Assembly (NCBI GenBank): GCA_916613615.1
Contig: OU744730.1
Coordinates: 6,479,582 to 6,543,581 of the forward strand
Reading direction: 5' to 3'
DNA from: Steromphala cineraria
Lineage: Eukaryota; Mollusca; Gastropoda; Trochida; Trochidae
Length of the DNA stretch: 64,000 nt
The position numbers and the translations under genes are program-made. How positions within the stretch are numbered: position 1 is the stretch's first letter; each line of letters starts with the position of its first letter. This document shows positions 44,885 through 57,590 of this stretch, piece by piece. The notes beneath the pieces are model-generated. The model made no database searches, was not told the DNA's origin, and saw only the letters and a program-made list of their open reading frames with translations.

Positions 44885-45741
44885 GTGACGTCATCAGCAG
44901 CAACGGCATTAAGTCGCCATGTCAGTCGAAGGGCGGTTACTAGAAGACTCCGTTCCTATGGTATCAGAGCATACCGACCATTCCGGGGAACGGTGCTTAC
45001 CAACAGACATCGGCAGCTGAGAGTTCGTTGGGCCACACAAGTACGACGATGGCAGCTACGTGACTGGCGTCGGATGCTTTTTTCAGACGAAAACCAATTC
45101 GCAATATCAAGAGCTGATGGAAGAGTGAGGGCTTACAGACGGGCAGGTGAAAGAACGGCAAATTGTTGTGCCCAGGAGTCTGAACCTTATGGTGGTGGTA
45201 GTGTGATGGTTTGGGGTGGCATTTGTGGTGACCAATAGACAGAACTTGTTGTGGTGAACGGTAATCTGACAGCCCAACGTTATATCGACCAGGTACTGAG
45301 GCCGTTCCTTTGGTATCAGAGCATACAGAACTTGTTGTGGTGAACGGTAATCTGACAGCCCAACGTTATATCGACCAGGTACTGAGGCCAGCAGTCCTTC
45401 CATTTCTGCAGCGACAGCCATAGGGAGTGCTATTCCAACACGATAATGCCCCACCACATGTTGCCAGAGTAGTTGATAACTTTCTCAACGTCAATAACGT
45501 CAACGTCATGCCATGGCATGCTAGATCCCCAGATATGTCGCCCATCGAGCACTTGTGGGACCACCTTGACAGGCGAATTCGGAGTCGACAGAACCCGCCA
45601 ATCAACTGTCAACAGATGGCTCAGGCTCTCACCGAGGAATGGAAGCGTGTCCCAGCTGACGTCATCAGACGCTCAACTAAGTCAGCCCGAAGACGTGTCT
45701 TAGCCTGTATTATTGCACGAGGTGGACCCACTCGGTATTAG
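44885..45741 (+). pseudogene. Tc1-type transposase, N-terminally deleted, with internal duplication
   Basis: The first frame (44885-45238) begins at the second helix-turn-helix (VSRRAVTRRLRSYGIRAYRP) and runs through LFSDENQF, which retains the first catalytic Asp, and VMVWGGICGD, then meets a stop at 45236. After a duplicated segment the second frame (45427-45741) carries FQHDNAPP (second Asp) and SPIEHLWDHL (Glu), ending with the family's usual RVLACIIARGG. The first DNA-binding helix-turn-helix is gone. It is about as similar to the 40-kb transposase as distant members of one family. Not functional. Confidence 0.92.
45239..45389 (+). repeat. 65-bp tandem duplication with a copied 21-bp spacer
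   Basis: 45239-45303 and 45325-45389 are the same 65-bp segment of the transposase, offset 86 bp. The spacer gttcctttggtatcagagcat (45304-45324) closely matches 44952-44972 (one base different), some 350 bp upstream in the same gene. Confidence 0.92.
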
Positions 45742-45989
45742 AGACTCACATTACTGTTATTTCATACTGTCAATAGGGATACATCTGACATGAAATTCCG
45801 ATTTTGACCCCATGTCCATTTGTTCATATCCTGTGATAAATGCACTTGAAGAATCTTATAACTTTTATCTCTTACACATGCATGGATGTATTATTAAACA
45901 AACAAAACCTTCAAAACTCTCATTGGACTTGTTATTTTTTATTGAAGTTAATATCAAACAAGGGAAAGTTTTTAATGCCCGTCAGTGCA

Positions 45990-47714
45990 ACCATACATCA
46001 AAGGCGGACCAAATTACAGGAGTCTGAATAAGATAAGGAGAGTGCATGAGACCTTTCATCTCTATTGAATAAATATTCAAAAGAAATATGTATTATTAAT
46101 AAACAGAAAAGGCCCAGTAAACCTCATTTTTCCTGTATTTGGTACTTAAAACTTTTCACTTTTACTAAATAAATGACACAAATCATGTCCTGCTTTTATT
46201 TGAAGAAAGTGTAGCACTTTAATTGTAAAGTTAAATGCAACCCAACATTCAGCCATACTAAATTAGAGTTTTGTATGTTCGGATATGCGAGAAAATTGCT
46301 AAAAAAGTTCAAGGTGAAACTCCTTATAAAAGGAACAATATATACCCTCAGTAGCGAAATATTGTAATACTGTTTCAAACTTAATTGACATCAATTTTAT
46401 TCTGAAAATCATATTGTCATAAGGGGATATCATATAACACATTGAACTGAAAATTCGAATTTCATAGGTTTAATAATTTTCTCTACAAGAGAAAACACCA
46501 TTTTAAACATCTGGAATTGTTTTTATGAAAAGAAGGCCCCAATTGTCCTCAAATTAATGTGAATCTAATTTACACCCCTTTCAACATCTGGATATTTTTA
46601 TGAAAATGAAGTAAAGGAAGGCCCCAATTGTACTAAAACATTCAATGTGAATCTAATTTACAATCAAATCTAAATTATGAAATTAAAATTCTTCGTATCT
46701 GTCATGAGTTTGTTTGGTTGTCCAAATTACGTATGTACAAACGTTCCATTAAGTGTGTGGATTGGAATGAGAGTAATCAAAATCATCATTCTGGCTACTG
46801 AATCACGACAAAGGCATTGTGATATAAACAACCGTTTCAAATTTTTCAAACAAATTCAAATGGATTGTGTTGTAATTTTTTCGCTAGGGGAACTACCGAA
46901 ACCACAGATTTGGTCTCATTTGAACAGAGATAGGATCAATATTTTATGAGTTATCCTACCTGTGGGGAGAGAATGATGTACAACAGCTCATTTGGAAATG
47001 TACTTTCAAGTAAAATAAAATGAGCAAACGTGGTACTTACATGAATATTCCATGTCAATTTCGTTTGCAGTATTGGACTTGACATGTCATAAATCAATAA
47101 CGCCAATTTGATATATCTGACATTAGTTTGTCAATGACGATAAAGTCTTGTGCGTCTGCACATATTTAAAAATAATATATTTACTTCATCTCATAAAAAC
47201 ATCAGTTATTTGTAAGTTATAATTTAACCTATTATATCAAAGAAACAAGTGTTTTCAATAAAGAATTTGAAATTCATGCATTTTGTGTAAACCTTCAACA
47301 TATATTGTTTTCTTATTCAATTAGAAGTTGTTATTAGAATTAGTAGATTGCTAAGTTATGTCACAAAAACATTTCCGGCTACTTTTACATAAAAATGTCA
47401 TGTATTAAATGGTAAAGGTATTTTTTGCTACCCGAGGCGAATGTGTCTGTTTCACCTTTACAACATCCCCAGAACATGTCAACTGAAACTTTTCTATCTA
47501 TTATTGGTGGTTTTAAACACAATACAGTGCATCTATTTCCTTTTCACAACCGAAACAGGAAACTTGACATTTTGTAAGTTACACAATCTCTGTATTTTGC
47601 GACAACAGTTTTTTCTTTTTAATGATAGAATCTGAACAAATGTTAATAAGGCTAAAGTGTCCTTTGAGAAACGTTATACTGTATAAAAATCGAAGAAACC
47701 AATACGAACTATTT
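45990..47714. other. AT-rich stretch with a degenerate third copy of a repeat block
   Basis: 46780-46940 weakly resembles 48900-49070 and 52590-52750 (catcattctggctact, ggggaac.accgaaaccac.gattt). No supported gene. A direct repeat aaggccccaattgt occurs at about 46533 and 46619. Confidence 0.45.
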
Positions 47715-50700
47715 CTGATACCTATTCTTGTGGGAAAAGTTAAAAATGTTACCGTGATCTTAAAACTAAATAATGTTGCAAGCAAAAATACCGGAAATTA
47801 ATAATTTTCAGTTAAAATGCACGCGTTGATTTTGATGGCAAAAATGAGCTTAATTTCTCCTTTAATTGATAATTACGATGAAAATAGTGAATTCTTCCTA
47901 TAGTCATTCAGACCTTTAAATCTTCAATATTGTATCAGCAAAAACTTTAAACAAATATAACAATATCAAATGATGATCATTTGATGAATTGAACAACATT
48001 TAACCGTGAACATATATTTCAACAAGACTTTCAACTTTTAGAACACAATACAGCCTGTTAATGTGAAAATATCACTCCTGTTTTTACCACAAGGCTTTTA
48101 CTGAAGTTTTTTTATTTCTTTAGAGGGGCTCATCTGGAACAAAATTACCACTAATAAATCCTGCAAGTTTTTATTGGTTTCCTGAAGTGAACTTGCTTGT
48201 CTTGTAAGAATCGATTACTACTTTGTAATTGGTTTCATTATTTTTTGCTTCAGTGTCAATCCGCCAGTATAATGGATCATTGTAGATTTCATTGCAAATG
48301 TCATAATAGGATATTTTATTATTGTCACTTTAGTAGAAGGAGACGTGATCATCATAAATAAATTTCCCCTGTTACACCTTTTGCAAAATGAAATAATTAA
48401 GGGGTATTTTAAGTTGAGCCAAGAGCCTATCTTGTACTGCATTGGCACTGAAAAATAATGTGGCTCTACTTGGCTTCCTGATAGATAATGTGTGGTCATT
48501 TGTTGTGGTACAAATAGACAGCTTCCTCGAGGATATACGATGCATATTTACAATGAACAAGATAAGGTTGCTATTGAAGATGTGATGTCAAGTGAATCTA
48601 TCTGTCTGTCTGTGCTCACCACTGAGTGTTATATTGCCTTTTGTAATTCAGTGAACACTAAAGATGGACGACATGTGTAGATTACAACTCTTCTAGAAAC
48701 AATGTGGCGCAATACCGTTTTGAAGTTACCATGCAACACTGGTATGTCTAAAGGACGAGGATCACTAATTCTCACCCGACTGAGGCAAATCAAGTCATGT
48801 TGATTTAGCCTCTATTCTAATTCGCCAATTTGTGGTGTAGAATGAGAGATATCTGATTGGAGTCAATCAAAGTTAGTTGTGCAATCAGAGACATTGTTCT
48901 AAAATCATCATTTTAGCTACCAAATCATGGCAATGACAATGATATATGAACTACCCTTTCCATGCCTGAAGCGTTGTGATTTGAAAAAAGAGAAAAAGTT
49001 GGATTGTGGTTTAATTTTTTTTCCGCCAGGGGAAAGTTTTGGAACCCACGGATTTAGTCTAATAAAAAACAGAGGCTCAAGCAACATTTTTTCTCTCATT
49101 GTTTCTTCTGCAGTGTGATATCACCAGTCTATTGTGACAGGATGAAGTCTATATTTAAACTCCAGGCTACGCCTCACAGGTAAATACTATCTTTACCCTA
49201 TCAATCGACGAGGGATAAGCGATATCACAGCGAAAAATCCTATATTTAGTAACACAACATCACTATTATTAGTCCCACTGGACATAGAGTAACACCACCG
49301 TCATTAGTTACAAATAACCTCCTTGGAATCGTCGAATTGATGGAAAGCCTTGCCCATCACTCTCAGAGCAGACTTGTTTACCAATCTCGTCTCTTGGCTT
49401 AAAATTTCGCAAAGGCAGGATTGGAACTTTGAAATGACCTGGTAGATACATGCACATATTAGTATGTAATTTGTGTTGAACTCAACCGAAAATATAAAAT
49501 TGACTTATGTATATACATGTGATTAATAATAAGCAAAGTTAAATTCAGTACCAGTTCAAGATGAAAGTCTTATAAACCCTAACACGGTTGAATGAATACT
49601 TCATACGGCGTCTATATTTAAGATTGAATAAGGTTGGTATTCTATAATTTACTGATAATCTGAATTTGATTTAAATCAACTTTTGTAAGTGACAATAATA
49701 TTTTGCCAATTTACATGTATAAGAATACAAAAGAAACACAACTAACTCGTCACTCCTGTAAAGCTAGTTAAAAAAAGTTTTCGTAGCCGGTGGGAAAGTG
49801 TTTAATTCAATTCAATTTCAATTCTTTATTTCGGTATGCGTGGCCTCCGGCCCATATACAGGTAACAGTGAGCAGGTTGGAGATGATACAACAACAATTG
49901 GCTCCTCAGACGGAGGGCATGATGAATAAAGAGCTGTAGTAAAATAATAACGTCTGTATCACATGATGACATTTAATTGATGAAACTGTATTTTAAATCA
50001 TATGGTCTGCAGACAGGCAGTACATAAGTTAATCTCTAGTCGTTAAAGCCTGGACAAACCATAATAAAATGAAAGTCATCTTCAACATGATCCAGTTTAC
50101 ATACTCTGCATAAGTGCAGTAATCTTATAACATTACGATATCACCCAATTTCAACTAGAAGTCTTACCATACCGATACGAAGTTTCGTCATTTTGCGACG
50201 GTAAAGGGAACAATCACTATGAGTTAAATACAATTCCGGTTTTAAATTCAACTTAAATTCAGAATAATACTCATACCTGCTACTAGACTGCAAAGCGGAT
50301 TTCCCCTCTTGAGTTAGAATATCAGTAAACCGTTGTTTAAATTCTGAGAGAAATAGTTCCACACTCCCTACTCCTTGAAACAACCAGACGTAGCAAAACC
50401 CGTACCTAAAAAGAACATTCTTAACCGAAGAAGCCCACGTATGACGATTAACGCTATCTAAAGAGTATAATATATTATTTGCCTTAAATGGGTAACGATG
50501 CGCCGGCAATATAGTAAGTCTTAGCCAAAATTTAACACACCTTAACAAGGACGCTAGATACACAGGGAATCTGCAACATTCTCCTATAGCTAAAATATTT
50601 GGAGTCCTTTTACCAACACTGAGATATCGCTTGCAAGCTAGATGATGTACTCTCTCTAAGCACTCATGACGCTGGAAACCCTACAACTCGGAACCATATA

Positions 50701-51905
50701 ACAAAATTGGCATAATCTGGTAATCAAATATAGTAAAAAAGCCCTTGTAGGAAAACTGGCCATAAGAATACATCGTCCGCAAGACCTCATATAGAGCATT
50801 CTTTGCCTTAATCGAGACAAAATTGCAACTCTGTGAAAAACTTAATTGACTTGTAAGAACTAGACCAAGATAATTATAGTTAGAGGTTACATGAACAGAG
50901 TCACCACAATATTTCCACTTTCGAAACAAGATAATCTGCCACCTTTTCTAAAGACCATTATTTTGGTTTTTGACATATTAACTGTAAATCCCATGACTCA
51001 CAATAACTTTGGAGAATATCAAGTCGCTTCTGTAAACCATTTACACTGTCTGCAACAAGGACAACATCATCTGCGAAGAGTAATAATAAAACTTCAATGA
51101 TATCAGGATACAACTGAATACCTCTGCTGTTTGAATTAATTATTTCATTCGCCAACTCATTTATGAATAGGGAGAATAATACAGTGTTTAAGAATTTGCC
51201 ATGACTGAATCGTTTCCTTAACTTATTTTGATACTTTTATTATAAACATGAGAGGAGTTTTAGTACTTCGACCCATAAATGACATCTCAGCAATATAGCT
51301 ATTTATGTAATTGCACTTTAACTTCTTATTTTACAAAGTCTCCATCCTGTAACATTCCAAAGAGAAAGCGAGCTTGAGTGAATTGAACTTTACAATCTTT
51401 TTCTGGTTGGTTTAGTCTCAGCTCAGTACATTGGCTTCCTCTGGCTGAAACACTTCTTGACAATCAGTGTAGATTTAGACCTGGATAACCTTAACTTGAG
51501 GTTGAAAAAAATATTTATCATATAGTTAGCAATGAAATACATGTATAGGGTTATACAGTTGAACGCAGGCCTGGTTCACAGTGATGGTTAGGATTGAAAA
51601 GAAACGGTTCTTTGCAATGTTTTCGGTATGAAACTGTTTCCATTTTGCAGTGAAAATGTAACCTTCTATGTAAAAAAGCAATCAAAAGTTCATATATTGT
51701 TGCTGTAGTTGATAATTCTTCGTTTTTTCGCAAAACAATGTGCAAAGCGTCACAACAGCATAGCGCTTCACTCAATGTATCAATTTGTGTCAAACGGACT
51801 TTCCAAATTACATAAGGAGTCTTTTTTAACCAAGTCATAACCAAAAACATATTTTGGATCTGATATAAATAGTTCCTAATGTAAGACATAAGACACTTTT
51901 TTGAT
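47715..51905. repeat. Tandem duplication, unit 1
   Basis: Sequence from 47715 recurs head-to-tail from 51906. The left part (47760-49254 against 51950-52985) is clearly diverged. The right part (49350-51890 against 55750-58275) is nearly identical, differing by scattered substitutions and small gaps. Minus-strand LINE fragments fill the right part. The frame at 51551-51910 (minus) is conserved in both units (58069-58284) but unrecognised. Confidence 0.8.
49803..51215 (-). pseudogene. LINE fragment, RT palm to 3' end, minus strand (copy 1)
   Basis: Reading the minus strand, 51180-50958 gives an LFSLFINELANEI segment and the RT motif LLFADDVVLVADSV; 50929-50681 gives YLGLVLTSQLSFS and PILLYGSEL; 50563-50141 gives a C-terminal segment ending near LYRRKMTKLRIGMVRL. 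The 3' end at about 49803-49850 reads, on the minus strand, ggccggaggccacgcat then gaaataaag and an AATTG-type repeated tail. The endonuclease and most of the RT are absent. Same clade as the LINE at 53-55.7 kb (FADDV-GDS, ILLYGAE, LRR-LTKFR-G). Confidence 0.85.
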
Positions 51906-51910
51906 AACAC
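51551..51910 (-). CDS. Unrecognised duplicated frame
   Basis: 119 codons, with segments IQNMFLVMTWLKKTPYVIW and LSEALCCCDALHIVLRKNEE that recur with few changes at 58069-58284 in the second unit, where the frame is shorter at both ends. I do not recognise the family. Conservation may only reflect the recent common origin of the two units; it lies just 5' of the LINE fragment on the same strand. Probably a transposon relic. Confidence 0.2.
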   Translation of the reverse strand: MLSKKCLMSYIRNYLYQIQNMFLVMTWLKKTPYVIWKVRLTQIDTLSEALCCCDALHIVLRKNEELSTTATIYELLIAFLHRRLHFHCKMETVSYRKHCKEPFLFNPNHHCEPGLRSTV

Positions 51911-51920
51911 GTATTTTTAT

Positions 51921-51936
51921 GGGGGGGGGGGGGGGG
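51921..51936 (+). repeat. G16 homopolymer at duplication junction
   Basis: Sixteen consecutive G. The equivalent site in unit 1 (about 47733) has only gggaaaag, so the run expanded after or during duplication. Confidence 0.95.
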
Positions 51937-53013
51937 TAAAATGTTACCATAATCTGAGGACTTAACAACAATCAATGACAAATTAATCAAATTGATATTT
52001 TTCAGATCAAGTGCATACATTAATTTCGATGGTAGAAATGAACTTAAATTTTCCCTTGTTTGATAATAACAATGAAAACAGTTATTTTTATGCAGTTTTT
52101 CAGACCTTTCAATTTGCAATATCGCATCAGCAAAAAATAAAAATAAAAAGATCGCAATATCAAATGATCAACATAAGATGAATTTAAGTGTGAACATATC
52201 TTTTAACTAGACTTGTGCTTAAACTTTGAGTAGCAAAACAGCCTGTTAATGTGAAAATATCACTTCTAATTTTACCACAAGTATTTTTATTGAAGTTTCA
52301 GTATTTCTTTAGAGGGACTCATCTTGTACATCTGGTTCTTGAAAGACTAAGAATATGTAAACTTGCTTTTCTTGTAAGAATTCGATTACTACTCTTCATT
52401 GGCTGAATTACTATTTGCTTTAATAAAAATCGGCCAGACAATTGTCAAAATTGTTTCTTTCACATCATTTGTATAATGGAACATTGAAGATGTCACTGCA
52501 ATTGTCATAATAGGATATTTGTTATTATCAATTTAGTAGTAGGAGACGTGATCGTCATAGATAAATTTTACCTATTACAGACATTGTTCTAAAATCATCA
52601 TTTTAGCTACCAAATCATGGTAAAGACATTGAGATATGAACTACCCTTTCCATGTCAGAATCGTTGTGATTTGCGAAACATGGATTGTGGTGCAATTTTT
52701 TCTGCAAGGGGAAAGTGTCAGAACCCACGGATTTAGTCTAGTTAGAACAGGGGCTCAATCAACTTTACTTGATCTGCCTCCGTGGGGAGAGAATGGGATC
52801 ACCATAGACGCACGTAATAAACATACATTGTTTCTTCTGCAGTGTGATATCACCAGTCTATTGTGACAGGGTGAAGTCTATATTTAAACTCCAGGCTACG
52901 CCTTACATGTAAATACTGTCTTTACCCTATCATTCAACAAGGGATAAGCGACATCACAGCGAAAAATCCTATATTTAGTATCTCCCATCTCCCATCTCCC
53001 GATATCTGTTGAC

Positions 53014-54768
53014 ATGATAACGCCACGTGACCAGTCAGCTGCATGTGAAACATGCACTCAGACCCGTACACAGCACATAGAGCGATTCACTTGGCGAGCC
53101 GAATACACCGGTAAGTTCTCTGATATTATGAAACATGCTCTTTACCCTTTTAGTGACAATTTTGATACTTGTTTGAAGCGAAACGTAAATTCAACTTTGA
53201 CATGCTTTGTAGACCTTTTCAGTCATTGTTTTGCTCTCTCCGATACACATAGCAAAAACACTGCACACTTCACAAGAAAGCAATGTAAACCACAGCCAAA
53301 ATGGTTTGACAAACAATGTGAGAACTTAAAGCGTAAGAAATACGAATTTCTAGATATATTTAGGACTACAAATGACAAAAGACACTGCATACAATATCTG
53401 AAATATAAAAAAGATTTTAAGAAATTATGCAAAGATAAAAAAGCAGCGTATGAAAAGAAAATAGCTCTTGAAATTGCTAATGCAGCAAAAAGTAACATGT
53501 GCAAAGAATTCTGGAAAACGATCAAGCAACACTGCGACAATAACTATGCTACCGCGAACATAACAGCTGATACATGGTCAGACTACTTTAGAGATCTTCT
53601 TAACCCAAATCCAAACGAGAACTCCCTATTTGATAGAGATGTTAGAGAATTTTTATTAAGCCATGATGCCCGTAATTGCGACCAGTGCAGAAATTGTGAT
53701 GACATATTAGGTACTGAAATATCTGATCAAGAGATTATGAATTCTATTAAACATCTTAAAAATGGCAAAGCCCCCGGAGTGGATGGCATTCCAGTGGAAG
53801 CTATTAAAGAGTCCTGTTCTCTTTTATTGCCATTTTATAATCGTTTCTTTAATGAGATATTGAACACTGGAATTCTCCCAGATCAATGGCATATTGGTTT
53901 GATCATACCTTTGTATAAATCTGGAAGTAGAAATGACCAAAATAACTATAGGGGCATTGCTCTACTAGATATCCTTAGCAAAGTATTTATGTACATTATA
54001 GAGTCACGAATTAAGTTTTGGATTACTACTCAAGAACTGTTATCTGAATCACAGGCAGGCTTTAGGGAAGATTATAGTACAACTGATCAAATATTCACTC
54101 TATATTCTGTAATTCATAAATATATCAGAAAGAAACGTGGCAAGTTCTATTGTATATTTGTCGATTTTAAGAAAGCCTTCGATACCGTTGACAGAAACAA
54201 ACTCTTATCAGTTCTTCTTAATAATGGCCTACACGGCAAAATAAATACCCTGCTTCGAAATATGTACACCCGTGTTAAATCTGCTGTTCGATGTAATAAA
54301 CAAACTATGACGGAGGTTTTTGATACTACGGCTGGAGTTCGACAGGGTTGTATCCTATCTCCTATACTATTCATTTTTATACATTGCAGAAGTAATTTTA
54401 GTGGTGCATTTATTGATGAAGCGGTTGATGCTCTCTCAATCCTGTTGTTTGCTGATGATGTTGCAATATTTGGAGACAGTGTTATAAATCTTCAAAAGAA
54501 AATTGATATTCTAGAAAAGTATTGTACGAAATGGGGACTTGCAATAAATACTGACAAGACCAAAGTCGTAGTGTTCAAAAAAGGAGGCAAAGTGTCAAAA
54601 TATGAAAAATGGCATATCGGTAATACGAAACTTGAAACTGTCAATTATTATAAATATCTTGGATTAACTTTGTCATGTCGTAATATGTTTTCAAAAGCTT
54701 GTGATATATTATCCAAACAAGCAGAAAAGGCTCTGTACCCAATTAAAAAATTCATTTGTGCCTATTAA
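53014..54768 (+). pseudogene. LINE reverse transcriptase, C-terminally interrupted
   Basis: 584 codons open. Residues about 90-170 are a Lys-rich linker; then RT motifs: LKNGKAPGVDGIP, WHIGLIIPLYKSG, NNYRGIALL, SQAGFREDYSTTDQ, VDFKKAFDTVDR with Asp384, GVRQGCILSPILF and FADD with Asp481-482. Between SPILF and the FADD motif the usual INDL segment is shortened, suggesting a small deletion. A stop at 54766 ends the frame, while the homologous sequence continues (PILLYGAEIW at about 54820). It would have primed reverse transcription at a nicked target. The real protein start is upstream and lost. Confidence 0.9.
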
Positions 54769-55640
54769 ACTGTACTTCCAGATATTGCTTTTAAGATTTT
54801 TGATGGAAAAATTCAACCAATTCTATTGTATGGGGCTGAGATTTGGGGGACAGTGTTTCGTTATAATATAAAAAAGTACATTCAAACTTTTGTAAGTTTG
54901 TGCTAGGAGTTGGCTATCGCTCCCCCACTAAAGCTATATTGGCTGAATGTGGTCGACACCAGCTACATGTTAACTATAAAACAAGAGTGATATCGTATTG
55001 GATACGGTTGCTGAGACAGCCCGATTCCCGTAATTCAAAGCGATGTTATCTAATGCTAAAACGTCTTGATGATTCTGGAGATGTTAACTGGACTTCATCA
55101 GTGCGAGAGTTATTATTTCAGTACGGTCTATCTTACGCCTGGTTGAATCAGAATGTAGGTAACAAAGAACTGTTTATTAGCATGTTTAAACAAAGATGTA
55201 AAGATATTTATTGTCAAGAGTGGTCAGCCTCTGTGAATAGTTCAAAATATTTCAACACATATTCAACATTTAAATTTAGTATTATACCAGAAATATATCT
55301 ACGGGTGTTTCCCTCGCTTTATCTGCGAAGAGCACTGACAAAATTTCGTTGTGGTATAGCTGGCTACAAGATACAACTATATAGAAGGTCAAAAAGTGAA
55401 GATACTTCCATTGCTTTATGCCCTCACTGTAACAACAGCAAGTTGGAAAATGAATACCATGCATTACTGGAATGTCCATTTTATAATGATGTACGAACTA
55501 AATATTTACCATGCTATTATTACATTAACCCAAATCAAGACAAATTTATAAACCTAATGAATACAACATCAGTTAATATTTTATTACGCTTAGCTGTGTT
55601 TTGTGCTAAAATATCACCTGTACGTGAGAACAAAGTGTAG
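54769..55640 (+). pseudogene. LINE C-terminal part
   Basis: Continuation of the LINE protein. It starts in one frame after the 54766 stop and shifts near 54890 into the 246-codon frame 54900-55640. Contains YRSPTKAILAECGRHQL and a C-terminal Cys/His cluster, CPHCNN then NEYHALLECPFY, known at the end of several LINE ORF2 proteins. Stop at 55638. Confidence 0.88.
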
Positions 55641-56167
55641 ACAATGTAAAGGCGCTCCAGAATAATTGTATATTAAAACACATGTCATTGTACTGTTGGC
55701 CTCATGGCCATTTATACAAATAAAATCTGTCTGTCTGTCTGTCTGTCTGCCTTGCCCACCACTCTCAGAGCAGACTTGTTTACCAATCTCGTCACTTGGC
55801 TTTAAATTTCGCAAAGGCAGGATTGGAACTTTGAAATGACCTGGTAGATACATGCTCATATAAGTATGTAATTTGTGTTGAACTCAACCAAAATTTAAAA
55901 TTGATTAATAATAAGCAAAATTAAATTCAGTACCAGTTCAAGATGAAAGTCTTATAAACCCTAACACGGTTGAATGAATAATTCATACGGCGTCTATATT
56001 TAAGATTGAAAAAGGTTGGTATTCTATAATTTACTGATAATCTGAATTTGATTTAAATCAACTTTTGTAAGTGACAATAATATTTTGCCAATTTACATGT
56101 ATAAGAATACAAAAGAAACACAACTAACTCGTCACTCCTGTAAAGCTAGTTAAAAAAAGTTTTCGTA

Positions 56168-57590
56168 GCCGGTGGGAAAGTGTTTAATTCAATTCAATTT
56201 CAATTCTTTATTTCGGTATGCGTGGCCTCCGGCCCATATACAGGTAACAGTGAGCAGGTTGGAGATGATACAACAACAATTGGCTCCTCAGACGGAGGGC
56301 ATGATGAATAAAGAGCTGTAGTAAAACAATAACGTCTGTATCACATGATGACATTTAATTGATGAAACTGTATTTTAAATCATATGGTCTGCAGACAGGC
56401 AGTACATAAGTTAATCTCTAGTCGTTAAAGTCTGGACAAACCATAATAAAATGAAAGTCATCTTCAACATGATCCAGTTTATATACTCTGCATAAGCGCA
56501 GTGATCTTATAACATTACGATATCGCCCAAGTTCAACTTGAAGTCTTACCATACCGATACGCAGTTTCGTCATTTCGCGACGGTAAAGGGAACAATCACT
56601 ATGAGTTAAATACAATTCCGGTTTTAAATTCAACTAAAATTCAGAATAATACTTATACCTGCTACTAGACTGCAAATCGGATTTCCACTCCTGAGTTAGA
56701 ATATCAGTAACCCGTTGTTTAAATTCTGAGAGAAATAGTTCCACACTCCCTACTCCTTGAAACAACCAGACGTAGCCAAACCCGTAACTAAAAAGAACAT
56801 TCTTAACCGAAGAAGCCCACGTATGACGCCCACGTATGACGATTAACGCTATCTAAAGAGTATAATATATTATATGCCTTAAATGGGTAACGATGCGCCG
56901 GCAAACTAGAAATTCTTTAATACACCTTAACAAGGACGCTAGATACACAGGGAATCTGCAACATTCTCCCATAGCTAAAACATTTGGAGTCCTTTTACCA
57001 ACACTGAGAAATCGCTTGCAAGCTAGATGATGTACTCTCTCTAAGCACTCATGACGCTGTAAACCCTACAACTCGGAACCATATAACAAAATTGGCATAA
57101 TATGGGAATCAAATATTGTAAAAAAGACCTTGTAGGAAAACTGGCCATAAGAATACATCGTTCGCAAGACCTCATATAGAGCATTCTTTGCCTTAATCGA
57201 GACAAAATTGCAACTCTGTGAAAAACTTAATTGACTTGTAAGAACTAGACCAAGATTATTATAGTTAGAGGTTACATGAACAGTCACCACAATATTTCCA
57301 CTTTTCGAAACGAGATAATCTGCCACCTTTTCTAAAGACCATTATTTTGGTTTTGACATATTAACTGTTAAATCCCATGACTCACAATAACTTTGGAGAA
57401 TATCAAGTCGCTTCTGTAAACCATTTACACTGTCTGCAACAAGGACAACATCATCTGCGAAGAGTAATAAGAAAACTTCAATGATATCAGGATACAACTG
57501 AATACCTCTGCTGTATGAATTAATTATTTCATTCGCCAACTCATTTATGAATAGGGAGAATAATACAGTGTTTAAGAATTTGTCATGACT
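56168..57590 (-). pseudogene. LINE fragment, minus strand (copy 2)
   Basis: Near-identical to 49803-51215, with the same tail and the same broken frames (57539-57342 FADDVVLVADSV; 57326-57066 PILLYGSEL; 56633-56418 C-terminal). Unit 2 has its own extra lesions: a duplicated cacgtatgacgc at about 56818 and a loss of about 40 bp near 56903. Confidence 0.85.

Larger units (their letters stand above)
44655..45987 (+). mobile_element. Second Tc1-type transposon, deleted and rearranged
   Basis: The left end cactgaagggcaaaagaaac (44655) pairs imperfectly with the right end, reverse complement of gaaagttttt..gcccgtcagtg (45962-45987), about 22 of 26 positions. TA precedes the left end; CA follows the right end, a likely mutated TA. 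The TIRs differ from those of the 39.9-kb element, so it is a different Tc1 lineage. About 80 N-terminal transposase codons are missing, and the middle has an 86-bp tandem duplication. Confidence 0.85.
52985..55750 (+). mobile_element. LINE (non-LTR retrotransposon), 5'-truncated, with CTGT tail
   Basis: It begins beside three tctccca units (52981-53003) and ends in aataaaat followed by a run of ctgt tetranucleotides (about 55724-55748). Flanks on both sides match unit 1 of the duplication, so the borders are firm to a few bases. No apurinic-type endonuclease domain is present, meaning 5' truncation. A ggcctcatggcc hairpin precedes the tail, like the ggccggaggcc of the minus-strand copies. 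Clade not assigned; structure suggests the Jockey/CR1/I group broadly. Confidence 0.88.
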
